This document shows, piece by piece, positions 1 through 12,100 of a stretch of DNA of 64,000 nucleotides (the first letter of the stretch is position 1; the number at the start of each line of letters is the position of its first letter). The stretch is taken from positions 30,859,501 through 30,923,500 of the forward strand of contig NC_135786.1 in NCBI RefSeq assembly GCF_051106095.1. Reading direction: 5' to 3'. The notes beneath the pieces are model-generated. The model saw only the letters and a program-made list of their open reading frames with translations, searched no databases and had not been told where the DNA came from. Position numbers and translations under genes: made by a program. This DNA comes from Pogona vitticeps (taxonomy: Eukaryota > Chordata > Lepidosauria > Squamata > Agamidae).

Positions 1-181
1 GAACTAACAAAACACCCCAGTCCAAAGTACGAAGAATAATTATCTGTGCAGTATCTGAAGTTATAGCTGTGCCAATCTGCTGCAGCAAAAACATTTGAAA
101 AATCTTGTGGCATCTTGCAACCCATGATAATCGATTTCAGAATAAACTTTTGTCACAATAAATAAATAAATGTGTGTGCTA

Positions 182-287
182 CTCCTGTCCTCTGATGATG
201 CCGGCCACAGAGACTGGCGAAACGTTAGGAAGAACAACCTTCAGAACATGGCCAAAGAACCCGAAAAACCCACAACAGCCATCAAAT
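182..287 (+). mobile_element. Penelope-like repeat fragment
   Basis: It contains the block GCCGGCCACAGAGACTGGCG then GAACAACCTTCAGAACATGG and AAAAACCCACAACAGCC, shared with copies at 3331, 39436 and 57139. No coding part remains. Confidence 0.55.
188..230 (+). ncRNA. Hammerhead-ribozyme-like motif in a Penelope-like repeat (copy 1)
   Basis: The core reads CTGATGA (192-198), stem II GCCGG/CTGGC around a CCACAGAGA loop, GAAA (219-222), then CGTT. The A-U and C-G pairs give a two-bp, loopless stem III, and UCCU/AGGA gives stem I. The U at 199 between CTGATGA and stem II is an extra base. Penelope-like elements are known to carry such short-stem-III hammerheads. Activity is not shown. Confidence 0.6.
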
Positions 288-3200
288 AAATGATGATCTA
301 TGCAAAATCTCATTGGGAAAGTCTCATAAAGCACTCTGTTTCCAAGTTCAGCCTCTGGTAATGCTTGTGAGGGGGTTGAAGGGGTTATATGAGTTCATTG
401 GAGAAGATAGTACGCAAAAAGGAAGGGGTTGGGTGGGGTAATCACAGAGAATATGTATATCGTAGTCATAGGTGAGGGTGGGAGAGAAAGCCTCATGGTA
501 TCATGATGCAAAACGGAGAGAGATCTAATAGGTTGTTTTGGTGGCAGCAATGCTTCTATTCATGTAACTGAGTAATCAGTCCCTCCTCCAGCCTACGCCA
601 TGCTCCCAACAGCCACCAAAAGGCTGGGAAATGCAACAGGACGGATGTTCAGGCCACCTTTTAGCAGGGAAGGGAAAAGCATCCCATTACGCTAGCAAAT
701 ATTACATAGTGTGACTTATATGGATTCCTGATGTGGAAATATTCTTTTAGGATAAAAGCACCCACAATCTGGTTAGGGGATTCTGGGAACTGGAAGTTTA
801 AAACGTTCTGGTGAGATTGAGGTCCAAGGGTGGGTCTCACCTGTGTTCATTGAAACAAGCCATAGGGTATTAACGGAAGAGGAGTAAGAGACATGTTTGC
901 ACATTTGGACTACAGCTCCCAGAACTCCATGACAAGTATGAACAGTGGCCATGCTGGCTGGAGGACTATACTGTACGTAACTGCTGGATATTAAAAGCTG
1001 GCTGAACAAATCAGGGAGTTAGGTACTTGACTGAAAATATGATTCCCTGTGTTGCTTGCTTTGCAGGATAAGAGCCAGCCTATGTAGCATACTGTAGTTC
1101 CCAAGTGCCTCCCAGAAGAAAAGGGATGATAAATTACTGAATATATTATACCTGTCAGGAGATCTTTCCCCAAGGCCATCTTACCCACTCTACAAGGAGC
1201 AGGCAATCCTCCTCTGAGTAGCCACTCCAAAGGAGGCCAGGAGATAATCCACTAGAAACAGGGCCTTCTTTGCTATGATATCAGCATTCTGGAACCAACT
1301 TCTGTTAGAGCTGCACCCGATTCCATCAATTCCCACATTTAAAACACTACTACTGTATATAGAGAGGCCTTTTTTTGGAAAACCTAGTTGACGTCTTTTT
1401 TCTAGTTTTGTTTATCTGGTATGTCTGTTTTCTTTTGTTTCCTGTGCTGCATTTCATTTTTTACAATACTCACCTCTTGGAAGGTTTTGTGGTTTGTTTA
1501 ACTAGTTCAACGAATTTAACTATTTTATTTTGTTTTTATATAATACAGTAATTATGTTTCAGCTTTCCACAAATCACCCAGAATAGTGCATTGCGCTAAT
1601 GAGATGGTAATTGGAACTGAATTGACAATTGAATTGACAGTATGTATAGATTAGAATTATTAATCCAAAAAATAATTTACCTTAAGAGTCCTGTCTGTCT
1701 GCTTTTGTCGACTATGTTTTTGTTTCAGCAGATTCACAGATATGGCCGGAAAATGTTTTTGAAAGCTGGGGATAGCAATTTTTTAAACAGATACACTGCT
1801 TTCCCTTATACCATGTGTGGTTCGAAGCTCCCATACAGTACCCCCAGTGGGGCTTCTAGTTGTATGAATTTACCCAAGGAGTGCAGTTTAAAAATGCCAG
1901 CTGTAATCTGGCAAAGTTTAGAATTTCAATCCAAAATGAAAGGACGGAAATGGATACAAATTAAAACTGGGAATTGAAGTCACAGTGGCGTTTTTAGAGC
2001 AGCTGTTATAATGAAAGACCTCATTAAAACCATGCTATTAAATGAAACCATTCCCACAACCATACATTTCTATTTTAAAAATATTGTTGGAATACCTGGA
2101 GCATCTCGTTTGTTTGTATTTCTTGGTGTCAAAGGCATTTTAAAATTTTCAGGAGCTTAGCACACAGATGGCAGGTGAGGGAAAGTATACCAAAGTACAG
2201 TAGGTATAAATATGCAACATGTGTTTCCAAGTCTTCAATTCCAGTAGCATTGAGATTCTCCCTTAATTTAGGGCAAAACAGGGGCATCTCCAAGCTAAAA
2301 AAAGAAAATGCAGCTGGTCTCATTTCCGGCTTACAGCATAAGTAAAGCCATAACACAATGATTCCTTATTTTCCAGGCTATTTTTCTGTTCCGGATGCTT
2401 TCAACAAAAATGTTAGCTGGGAAGTCACTACAACAGTACCACAATCAGGTGGGGGCAACTCTAGCCAGCCAGATCCTGTTGGAGGGCAACATTTATCATC
2501 CCCTAGTCACTAGATTCGGTTGGAATTTGCAGCCCAACTAGAGGGTTATAGTTGCTCATCCTTGCTTTATACAAGGGGTGGACAAAGTGTAGCCTAAGGA
2601 CACGATACACCCCCAACCAACCTATTTTGCTAAAAAATCTCACTTGCACCCTATGAAATGTGCCCCCCCTTGCCAGCCCACCCCTTTTTCCTAATTAAAA
2701 GTTTTCCACACAAGGGGGGAATCCATTAAAAATTTCTTTTAAATAAAAGTAGATTTGGATGGTGGGACCACTGCCCTCATATATGCAGTCCTCTGGACCT
2801 CCAGACATTGTCTATCCAAACCTGGCTTACACCATGCTGTAAAAGAAATGTCACTCTATTTCTGGTCTGTATAATTTACGCATGTGTTTAGTCATATGGA
2901 TGTTCCATTTTAATCTGTGGTTTCTTTTTAAAAACATTAAAATGTACGTGTAAAATGAAATATGCAGATCTAAATTTTGAGTCTATTTGGGGGAACAAAA
3001 GTGGGATATGGATTCTATTAAAACATTCTCTTTACATTTCTAAATACATTTGCTCCTGAAAAATATCCATTTCTGTTTTTTTCCCCAGACCAAAACTAGA
3101 GCATTCAGGAAGAGTGAAAGCTTACGCATAATTATACTTCAGTTTATATATTAGTGCAGCTGGTAAGGCTCTGTTTCATACCAGAAATCATAAAGATCAT

Positions 3201-3330
3201 AGTCCTTATACATTTTTATCTCCAAGAAGAGCATTATTGCAACTCAACTCTTTCAGAAATAAGAGTTACCTCTATTCATCAAAATGTCCTAAAATAGCAG
3301 CCACAATCCAGAAACATAGTTTTGAAAGTG

Positions 3331-3503
3331 GTTGTTCTGGGTTTTTCGGGCTCTTTGGCCATGTGCTCTCAGGTTGCTGTCCTCTGAAGATGCCGGCCAC
3401 AGAGACTGGCGAAACGTTAGGAAGAACAACCTTCAGAACACGGCCAAAGAGCCCGAAAAACCCACAACAACCATTAGATCCCGGCCATGAAAGCCTTCGC
3501 GGA
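3331..3503 (+). mobile_element. Penelope-like repeat, small palindrome
   Basis: The left arm GTTTTTCGGGCTCTTTGGCC is the reverse complement of GGCCAAAGAGCCCGAAAAAC on the right, enclosing a hammerhead-like core. It ends in the family's terminal stretch ATCCCGGCCATGAAAGCCTT. Confidence 0.65.
3380..3422 (+). ncRNA. Hammerhead-ribozyme-like motif (copy 2)
   Basis: CTGAAGA at 3384-3390, stem II GCCGG/CTGGC, GAAA at 3411-3414, then CGTT with the same two-bp stem III. Flanked by TCCT and AGGA. Confidence 0.6.
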
Positions 3504-6500
3504 TATATAGTTTTGAAACATCCTCTTTATATTGGTCCCCGTCTAGGAAAGAGAATCAAATCCTCCAACAGTGGAGATCAAGAGATAGATATATTACTCA
3601 TATTTGGCTAAGAGAGAAATGAGACCATATAGTTAGCAAATAAATGTTGCTAAATAATTGAGACAGTTAGCTATGTTTCCTTTTTTTTATTGTTTAAAAA
3701 GGCACATAATTACTTGGTCACCATGGTAGCAGAGAACACCTGGACAGCAACAACATAAGGGGGAAAAGGTCATTTGGTTCCCAAAATTACAGAAATGCAC
3801 AAGATGGTGAGCCTTTTATTGAAGGCGAGCCTTTTATTAAACAAATAGCAAGCTTTGGGGGATGAAATCTACATCCTCAGGCTAATCCTTCATGGACAGT
3901 GCAGGAAAATTGTAGACAAGAGTCCAAAAACTGACAATGTATGTCTGTGATTGTGCCTCTCCCCCATTGCTTGCTTAAAACATAAAGTTTCTTTTAGTGG
4001 GGCTCTCAACACCAGCCACATGAGTTCTTCACATCAACTAGAAGTGACCAGAATCTGAAGAAATATCTCTGTATACTCACCAGGTAAAAACATTAATTCA
4101 ACTTTTAATTTAGCACAATTGGCTGCTTCTGCCTGGTGAATGAATCAAATTACAACCTCGAACTTTTGCTAGAATCTGCTAGGTCCTTGTGTTGTCTTTC
4201 CTCACCCACAGAGCGAAAAGAAATTTTGTTTCAAGCATATCAAGTAAAAACAAAAGAAAATAAGACAAAAGCTTTGCAGCAACTTAAATAATACAATTAT
4301 ATTGTAATGTAAACTTTCATGGGCATACTTTATTTCAAGCAATGTGTGAGTGTGTGTAGAGAACAATCACAGGGAAATTGGCAGCCTTTTGGTCTCAAGA
4401 GAGGGGTGTAAAAATCCCAAGCCTTGAGGCCCAGTCTCAAGAAGACCTGGATCATCTCTCACAGACAGACATCATCAATTTTTGGATTCTTGTCTGTATC
4501 TGCACTATCTGTGAAGGTGGTGTGCATAGAGCGTGAGGAAGTGGATTTCATACACAAAAGCTTGCTATCTGTTTACATTTTTAGTGGTCCCATAAAAGAT
4601 CTTACCCTGTCTTGCATTTGTGTAATTACCGGAGGCAATGTTTGTTTTGAAAGATTCATCACAGGGTTCTAATTAGAGGATGAGTGGACTGTGTCTCCAG
4701 CCACTAACAGCATCACAGACAACAGCCAAGAGATGCCAGTGGCAGTGACACCGTCTCATTCTACATAGCAGACACAATACTAATAACGACTGTACTGGCC
4801 AGGGTGAAACTTTACCCTACATGGTAGAAAAAACACACCACACAGTACTGGGAAAACATGATATTCTTGCAACAGAAAGACAGCTTGGAGCAAAGACACT
4901 GGGACTCAGCATAACAGACATGCCTTTTCAGTAAGAAATATTGCTTTTAAAGCAAGAACATTCAAAAGCCCTATAGTTCCCTTGTAGGCCAAAGGCAGCA
5001 GCTGACTGTGGATTTGTGTATATGTATACAAAGAAGCCTCCACAATGAGAACATGTGATGATGGTGCTTCCTATCCTTAATGCTAACGAATGAGTAAAAA
5101 CACAGTTCTTTCAGGGCAAACTTCTTACTTTGCAAAAGATACTTATCTATTTTTCCTGCTTTTCACCTTATACAGTAATTCTGCACACACTGTGGATCGG
5201 ACTGTGCAAGTGATTGTTGATTAGCCCAGTGGTCCCCAACCTTAGCCTACTGTCTCTGACATCCTACCAAAGGGAAGATTTCTCCCTCAACAGTTTTTTC
5301 ACAACTGCTGTATCCTTCATCATCAGAAGGCATATATTCTTAACTACACATCCACCTTTATCCTTCATTTAAGAAGTGGGCTCTGCTTAGAGAAAGGATT
5401 CCCAAACATGGGTCTCCATGCACCTGCTGTAGGATTTAAAAGCCCAGGATATCTAACCACTGAGCATGCTGGCTGAGGCTTCTGAGCTGAGGTCCAGCAT
5501 GAGAGCCACCACATCGTAGTTGAAAGCTATGTTTAAAAAACAACACCAACAATCTGCCATGAGTCTGTGAGAAAGCAAAGTGTGCTGTTTATATACTGTC
5601 CCATAGCGCTTAAAACACCCATTTTTTTCCTGAATGTGTAAGGGAATTCATCTTAAAAGCACAATACACAAATGCTAAGAACATTTCAGTTACCTACTAG
5701 AAACAGAGAGAAAACATCTACAGTATCTGCCAAATTCACCACAGCATTCCCAGCCTGCTCTCCCAGCTATCTCTCCACAGCAGTATAAGCATAAAGGCTA
5801 ACAAAGATATAACCTATTCTATAGGTGTATGTTCTGGAATAACACAACCAGGCAAGTGTTTCAGACAGAAAATGTCTTAGCTTTCCAATTAAAAGTTAAT
5901 TGTCTTTGTCATTAGACAGGCTCCCTCTGCTCATTTCCCCTGAAATTTGCTCAACACTAGATCTTCCATAATAAGCAATAAACACATAGCAGGACACAGT
6001 GGTAGAATCAGATTAACAGGATTAGAAAGAGCTTTTAATACTCCCATCGTAATCTTTTAATTTACATCTGACTCCAAATCAAACTGGCCCCAACTTCCAC
6101 AATGAATGATAATTTACTGAGAGTTTTAGTCAGGCCTCTGTATATACCCTGTGGTAATAATAAACAAGAAAAAAGAAGACTTTACATGAGATATAATCCA
6201 ACTGCATTTTAAAAAAAATCTCACCAATTTTCCCTACAATGACATATACATATTAGAAATTGTAACATAATATTCCTTCATGAAAATGTCATATTTCCTA
6301 TTTATTATATTTCTTATTATCTTCCCTTTCCTTTAGACCTCATAATAATTATGGTCGACGTGTTAGCTGTCAATTTTACAGAAAGCTCAGCTCCTCTAAA
6401 TCATGTAGGACTGCAGCTTCCATCAGCGCCAGCCAGTACAGACAATGGTGCAGGATCTCTGGAGTCTAGATAAGATCTAAACTCTGGAGATCCAGTAATT

Positions 6501-6883
6501 TCCCTATCCCTGCTTTATAGCATGTCTTCTGACACTATCTACAAGGGGAATGAAGAGTGGAGATAAAAGAAGTTCCCCTTTCATGTCACCTTAACCAAGT
6601 CCATGAATTTACTACATCTGAATCAAAACATGCCATTTAAAGCACCAGGCATTGTTTGTGTATTGTGCACAAGCTGCAGAAATAACAGATACCAGAATTT
6701 TGGTTCACTCAGTCCTTGAACCCTTGCTTTAAATAAACTAATGGAGTGACAGTGCTCCAATAAGGGACATTTTGCCACATATCTCTAGGCAATTAGCATA
6801 CAATTTTGTAAACCATATTGAAAGTATTTTTGCATCACAAAAGCACAGAGCAGTTGTGTTTCTCCCAGCCCTAAGTGCTTTGC

Positions 6884-6901
6884 GGGGGGGGGGGGGGGGG
6901 G
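6884..6901 (+). repeat. Poly-G tract
   Basis: A run of 18 G. Simple repeat. Confidence 0.9.
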
Positions 6902-8844
6902 TAAGATTGCTGGGACTAGGTCCCTGATACAGCACTGCAAAAGGAAAATCAGCTCCAGGCCTGAAGCAATCTAAACTTGTGACCCTGTCAGTCAGGACCC
7001 AATTACGTAGCTGACTCTCAGGAGAATAACTTTTGAACAACTCCCTGGCCAAATAGGCATTGGTGTTGGCAAAGGGATTCTGCCTCTGGTTGTAAAAATG
7101 TTTTCAAAATATATTTTTGAAAAAAAAATTGGAACAAATTTTCAGAAGCTCTTGATTGAGCACCCACTTTTCTGCCTTTCTGGCAGTCTGTAGTTATCAA
7201 TAAGGCTCTCCTCCAACACCATATTTCAAATGAGTTGATCCCTATCACCAGCTGTCCACCTTTCACATAGCATAGATTATTTTGACCTTGGTTTCAAGTG
7301 ACAATCTTTGCTAACTCCCAATCACCCTTTCTTATTTCAAAAAACAAGGGGACATCTTTTGGAAAACAACATGCAGAGCAATGGTTTGGAAACTGGAACA
7401 TCACTTTCTAGTCTACACTCTGTGGAGCAGACATGGCAACATTAGTTTACCTGAGAAGTTAAAAGTTATGTATGTTTCCCCATTGTATGTTTTGCACTCA
7501 CTCACACTTTTGCTTCACCAGTTTATTAACTTCGTAACAGCCCTTCAAAATATTTTGGCACAGAGGGACTGCAGCCACATATCGGCTATTCTTGCTTTTG
7601 CCTTCCCTGAGCGACCATATTACAGATTACATGCTCATCCTTTTAAGATCCTCTAGCACGGTGTAATTCTACATGAGGGAAGTTACAGTTAGAATTTGTG
7701 CTTAGTTTATGTATATTTAAACTTCCATTTAAAAAGCCAGTACATTCAATTCTTAAAAAAAAAAAATCTTCTTTATGAATGTGGGATATTGTGCTTCGGT
7801 ATTGTTGCCAGGAAGCATCCCAAATGTTGACACCAATAGCAGCAGTCAAGATGGTCTACAGGATACCCTCTTGTGTTCACCATTCACAATACAAGCCATG
7901 GTAAGACATCGGGAGAATATCAAGTCCCAGACTGTGAAATGCTAAAGAGGTATAAAAATTGGTTGCCTTTTTATCTGTCAGTCTCAGGTCAGATGTGACC
8001 AGCCTAGGAAGATTTGTTTGGCCGGCTTCTCCAGGACTGCACAAAACTAAAGTAGACCAAGGGTGTAAAAGCTCCTTTGGGAACCCATCCTTAATGTGGA
8101 TGAATACAAATATAGCAGGACAGAGATAAACATTACTCAAGACACAGCCTCTGGGGAATATAAGCCACACCTTCACTCACAAATGCAATAGCACACGTTT
8201 TCTTGAAGCCTCTTTCTAAAACGATAGGTATAGAGAAACAAAGGCAGAAAACGTTGTCAGCAATAGACAGACCACCTTACTCCTGGTAGCCTTCCTGGAT
8301 TTAATTAGGTTGCTGAGGTGCAGCAGGAGCAAATGGTTGGCATCAGCACCATCTGGTGGATTTTGGCTGCAAAACAATAAAGCAAATCACAACATATAAA
8401 CCTACCAGATGAGACTAGGTGTAAATAAAAGACAGTGGTTTATTGTCGGGAGTCTGTATTCTTCTGGGGAAGATGTTGATGCCTAGACTTAGTGCAACAG
8501 ACCATCCTCCAGTCTCCTGACTCTAGCAGACAAATTGCTTATACATCCATCTGGTAACAGATACTGTTTCTTCTCGTGTCAAAATCCATAATGGGCACCA
8601 GGTGTCTTCACAAAATTATACCTAAAGAGTCCCAAACAAAACCAAACCAAATCTAGAAGTCCAGGCTTACTCTGTGCTATAAACGGATCCATCCTTTACG
8701 TCTTTCCAGCAGGTCCATTGAAGACATGAGCAAAACAAGTGTCCCCTTCTGCTTCATGAGAAACAAAAAAAGAATGAGTACATCTTAGTTCTAACAACTG
8801 AGGATTGCTGCTTAATTCATGGCATTCATTCTTCTATACAGAAC

Positions 8845-9010
8845 CCAAAATTTGGAGCAATTTATTAAAGATATTTATTACGGAGACATAAAAAAGATGA
8901 AGTGGGGGAAGTATTGCTTGCAGACAAACGTGGCCTTCTCTTTCGTCCTCTTCCTTCCCTCATCCAATTTCCATATAAAAAACAGAAACAAAGTTTGTGG
9001 GTTGTTTTTT
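8845..9010 (-). other. Likely MYBL2 3' UTR with two AATAAA signals
   Basis: On the minus strand AATAAA occurs at 8879-8874 and again at 8866-8861, about 135-150 bases past the MYBL2 stop. The 3' UTR would be about 165 nt. A further AATAAA near 8420 could give a longer form. Confidence 0.55.
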
Positions 9011-9139
9011 TCAAGACAAGATCAATGTCCGTGAGGTGTGGTTCTGTTTCAACACGCCCAAGACTTGACGAGCTTTGTCCTGCATGATCAGCTGGTCTTT
9101 CGAACCACCGCAAGCCACTGTCTTCCAAGCGCTGGACAT
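9011..9139 (-). CDS. MYBL2: MYBL2 coding exon 14 (stop codon)
   Basis: Residues 648-689: [20 protein letters not shown], then [22 protein letters not shown] in two parts, and TGA at 9013-9011. The acceptor is CCCCCTTAG. This is the strongly conserved B-Myb C-terminus. Confidence 0.96.
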   Translation of the reverse strand: MSSAWKTVACGGSKDQLIMQDKARQVLGVLKQNHTSRTLILS

Positions 9140-12100
9140 CTAAGGGGGGAGAGAAAGGAAGCCAAGGAACAGTTTAAAATGCACCTGATGCTGGAGAATA
9201 ATTACTTCGTGCAGATCTATAAATAACTTCTCACCTGTGGTAAGTCAGAATTAGTGTCACGTGAACAGGAAATTGAATTTTTGCAAAAAATAAATAAAGA
9301 GTGCTCTCTCTTAGATTGTTAAAGTGCTACAAATGAGCTAAACTTAGGGTAGGCAAAGTACAGCCCACCCTCCAATGTTGTTTGACTGCAATTCCCAGCA
9401 TTTCTCACCATTGCCTACAGTGGGACTGCTGGGAGTCATGAATTATCAACAACTAAAGAGCTGCCACTTTGCCCATCCCTGATCTAATTCATGTTAGGGA
9501 AAATGACATGCATGTATACATACACATACACACACAAACACATAGAAAGTTTCTGATGAATACATAAAGAAAAGCCAAGTTACGTGATTCCTGCAACATA
9601 ACAGTTCAGGTATGGGACTTCTGTAAGTCAGCAACACACATTTATTCATTCATATACAGTGGTGCCTCGCTTAATGATTGCCTCGCTTAATGAGGAAATT
9701 GCTTGATGATTAGGTTTTTGCGATCGCAAAATGATGGTCTAAATGGGAAAAATCCACTTCACGATGATCGGTTCCCTGCCCCAGGAACCGATTTTCGCAT
9801 TACAACAATCTAAAAACAGCTGATTGTCGGGTTTCAAAATGGCCACCGGGTGTACAAAATGTCTCCCTGCTGTTTTTAGGAGCCATTTTTGCTATACAGG
9901 CACCCAAAAATGTCCGCCCCTATGGAGGATCTTCACTGGACAGTAAGTTTTCAGTTTCCATTGGAACGCACTGAATGGATTTCAATGGGCTTTTAAATTT
10001 CACTTTACGATGTTTTCGCTCTACAGCAATTTCGCTGGAACAAATTAACATTGTCAAGCGAGGCACCACTGTACTGCCCATCTGACAGCCAAGGCAACTC
10101 CTGGCGGTTTAAAACAAATCACAAAAAACCCAGTAACAAAATAGCAAATAGCAACATTAATACATAGGGGTGAAAATCAAAAATTAAAGTGAAGTGAAGG
10201 TAAAATACAATACAATTAAATGCGTAGAAAAATTAAAAATTACGGAGCATGGCAGTATGATAGAAGCTAATTATTGGACACTACTGGATCAGAGTATTGT
10301 TTGTTCAGGGAAGGCCTGTCTAAATAACCAGGTATTTAGTAGCTTTTTGAATTTGCCCGGTGAAGGGGCCAGGCGGACTTCGGGCACTATGACCGAGAAG
10401 GCCCGATTTCTAGTGATTGTTTTTCTGGGCCTCTCTCTTGAGGTCAGAACTCTCAGCCACCCTGCCTGTGACTATCTTATAGGACAGGCAGACCTAACTG
10501 GAAGGAGGTGCTTGGCCAGATATCGAGGTCCCAAATCGTTTAGGTGCACACACACCGTGCAGGCCAAATGATGAGTGAAAGCCCTCAAATCAGCAGCAGA
10601 CAGATCAGCCCTGTAACTTCCTTGCTGTTCCCATGCCACCTTCTTCTTTGCTCAGTAAGAAAAGCACCTGGCTGCAGTACGGCAGTTGCAAAAATTCCCT
10701 GCAACTCACAGGGGTGGATGGAAGGCCGAGTTCTGGTGGAGGCTGCATCTATACAATATGGTCTGCAGTGGGGAGCTCTTCTTACTGATCTAATAAGAAG
10801 GTGCAGGGACCACAGAGAGCTGAGAGAGCATCAGGAGATTTTTCACAAGATGCCATGCTTACCAGAGCAGGTGGCCTGTATTTGCTTTGGATTCTCCTAG
10901 AAGGCTGGTTCTTCTCTGCCTTAATGTGTACAAAACCTCTGTTGAGCAAACTGCTGTTATTCTTGTTGCTGAAGGAAAGGTTTAGGGACTGTGATGGGAA
11001 GTTCACAGGCTGCAGTCAATCAAAGAGAAAAATAACAAGTACAATTATTTATTTATTGAGATTAACATGCCCAATTTCCCTCTAAAGCATGTTCTAAAAA
11101 GAGTAAGCTAAAAGCATACATTTAATGAAATCCAATGTTTCTTATCTCTCAGGCACAGTGTAAGATTTCCACATCAAGACAGGGTCTCATTTTTATTATC
11201 CATTTGTTCATAATGGATCATAATGTAGATTTCACTTGTTTTCTGATTCACTAGAATATAAACCATTTAAAAAAAATAAGAACATTCAAATTTGCAGCTT
11301 CCTATCTGTTGTCTCAAGGGATAGTCTACAATTCTAGTGCCTAATCCTATATAACAGATACAGCAGATGGTTCACCAAGATACCTGAATGATAAACCAGG
11401 AATGGTGTGTGTGTGGTCATCTATGTAGATCAGTGGTTCTTAACCTCTGTTACTCGGATGTTTTTGAACTGCAACTCCCAGAAACCCCAGCCAGCACAGT
11501 TGGTGGTGAAGGCTTCTGGGAGTTGCAGTCCAAAACTCCTGAGTAACCCAAGGTTAAGAACCAGTGATCTAGATGGTGATGAACTACAGCTACCATCACT
11601 GGCTGTGCTGACTAAGCTATCAGATTGGAGATTTGCTCATCCCCCATCCCTCCAGCAAACCTATGTATGCAGGCTGTGGGGCAAACCAAACCGGAATCAA
11701 CATAACTTGCTTATTTCTTCCCAAATACACACATGATCTTGCTGTGTCCAAGCTTGGGCAGAGCTAAATATGTATTTATTTATTTATTTAATTTATACCC
11801 CGCCTATCTGGTCGGTGTACCTATAGCCCTGTAGAGGCTAACATAATGCCTGAGTGGTTTGGAGCCATAGTCACGCTGCTCAGCCATATAGCTCCTAATC
11901 AACTCAACAAGTGAAACAATTCACAAGAAGAACTTGATATTTGCTTGCAGGTTCTATGACCCTGAAGTTCCACTCAATCTTTCTAAAGATGAACTGATCC
12001 AGTGAAGGTGGAAAAAAAGGAGAAGAGAAAGGGATGCCTCAAAACAAGTCTGAAAAATGTCATTCCGATATATTCTGCCTCCAATAAAGACAAACTCTAG

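Larger units (their letters stand above)
1..8844. other. Gene-free sequence downstream of MYBL2
   Basis: Apart from the two Penelope-like repeats and the poly-G tract listed here, I see no exon with a recognisable protein. Short open frames are scattered and composition-driven. AT-rich unique or old repeat sequence. Fragments of the common palindromic MITE type (CCAGCCAGCATGGCC-like words, for example about 905-965) occur. Confidence 0.6.

Noticed and set aside
1642-1977. 111-aa plus-strand frame
   Set aside because: No recognisable domain, no splice context and composition like random AT-rich DNA.
1-8844. Exons of TOX2 or GTSF1L, the next genes in mammals
   Set aside because: No HMG-box or CHHC zinc-finger coding was seen on either strand.
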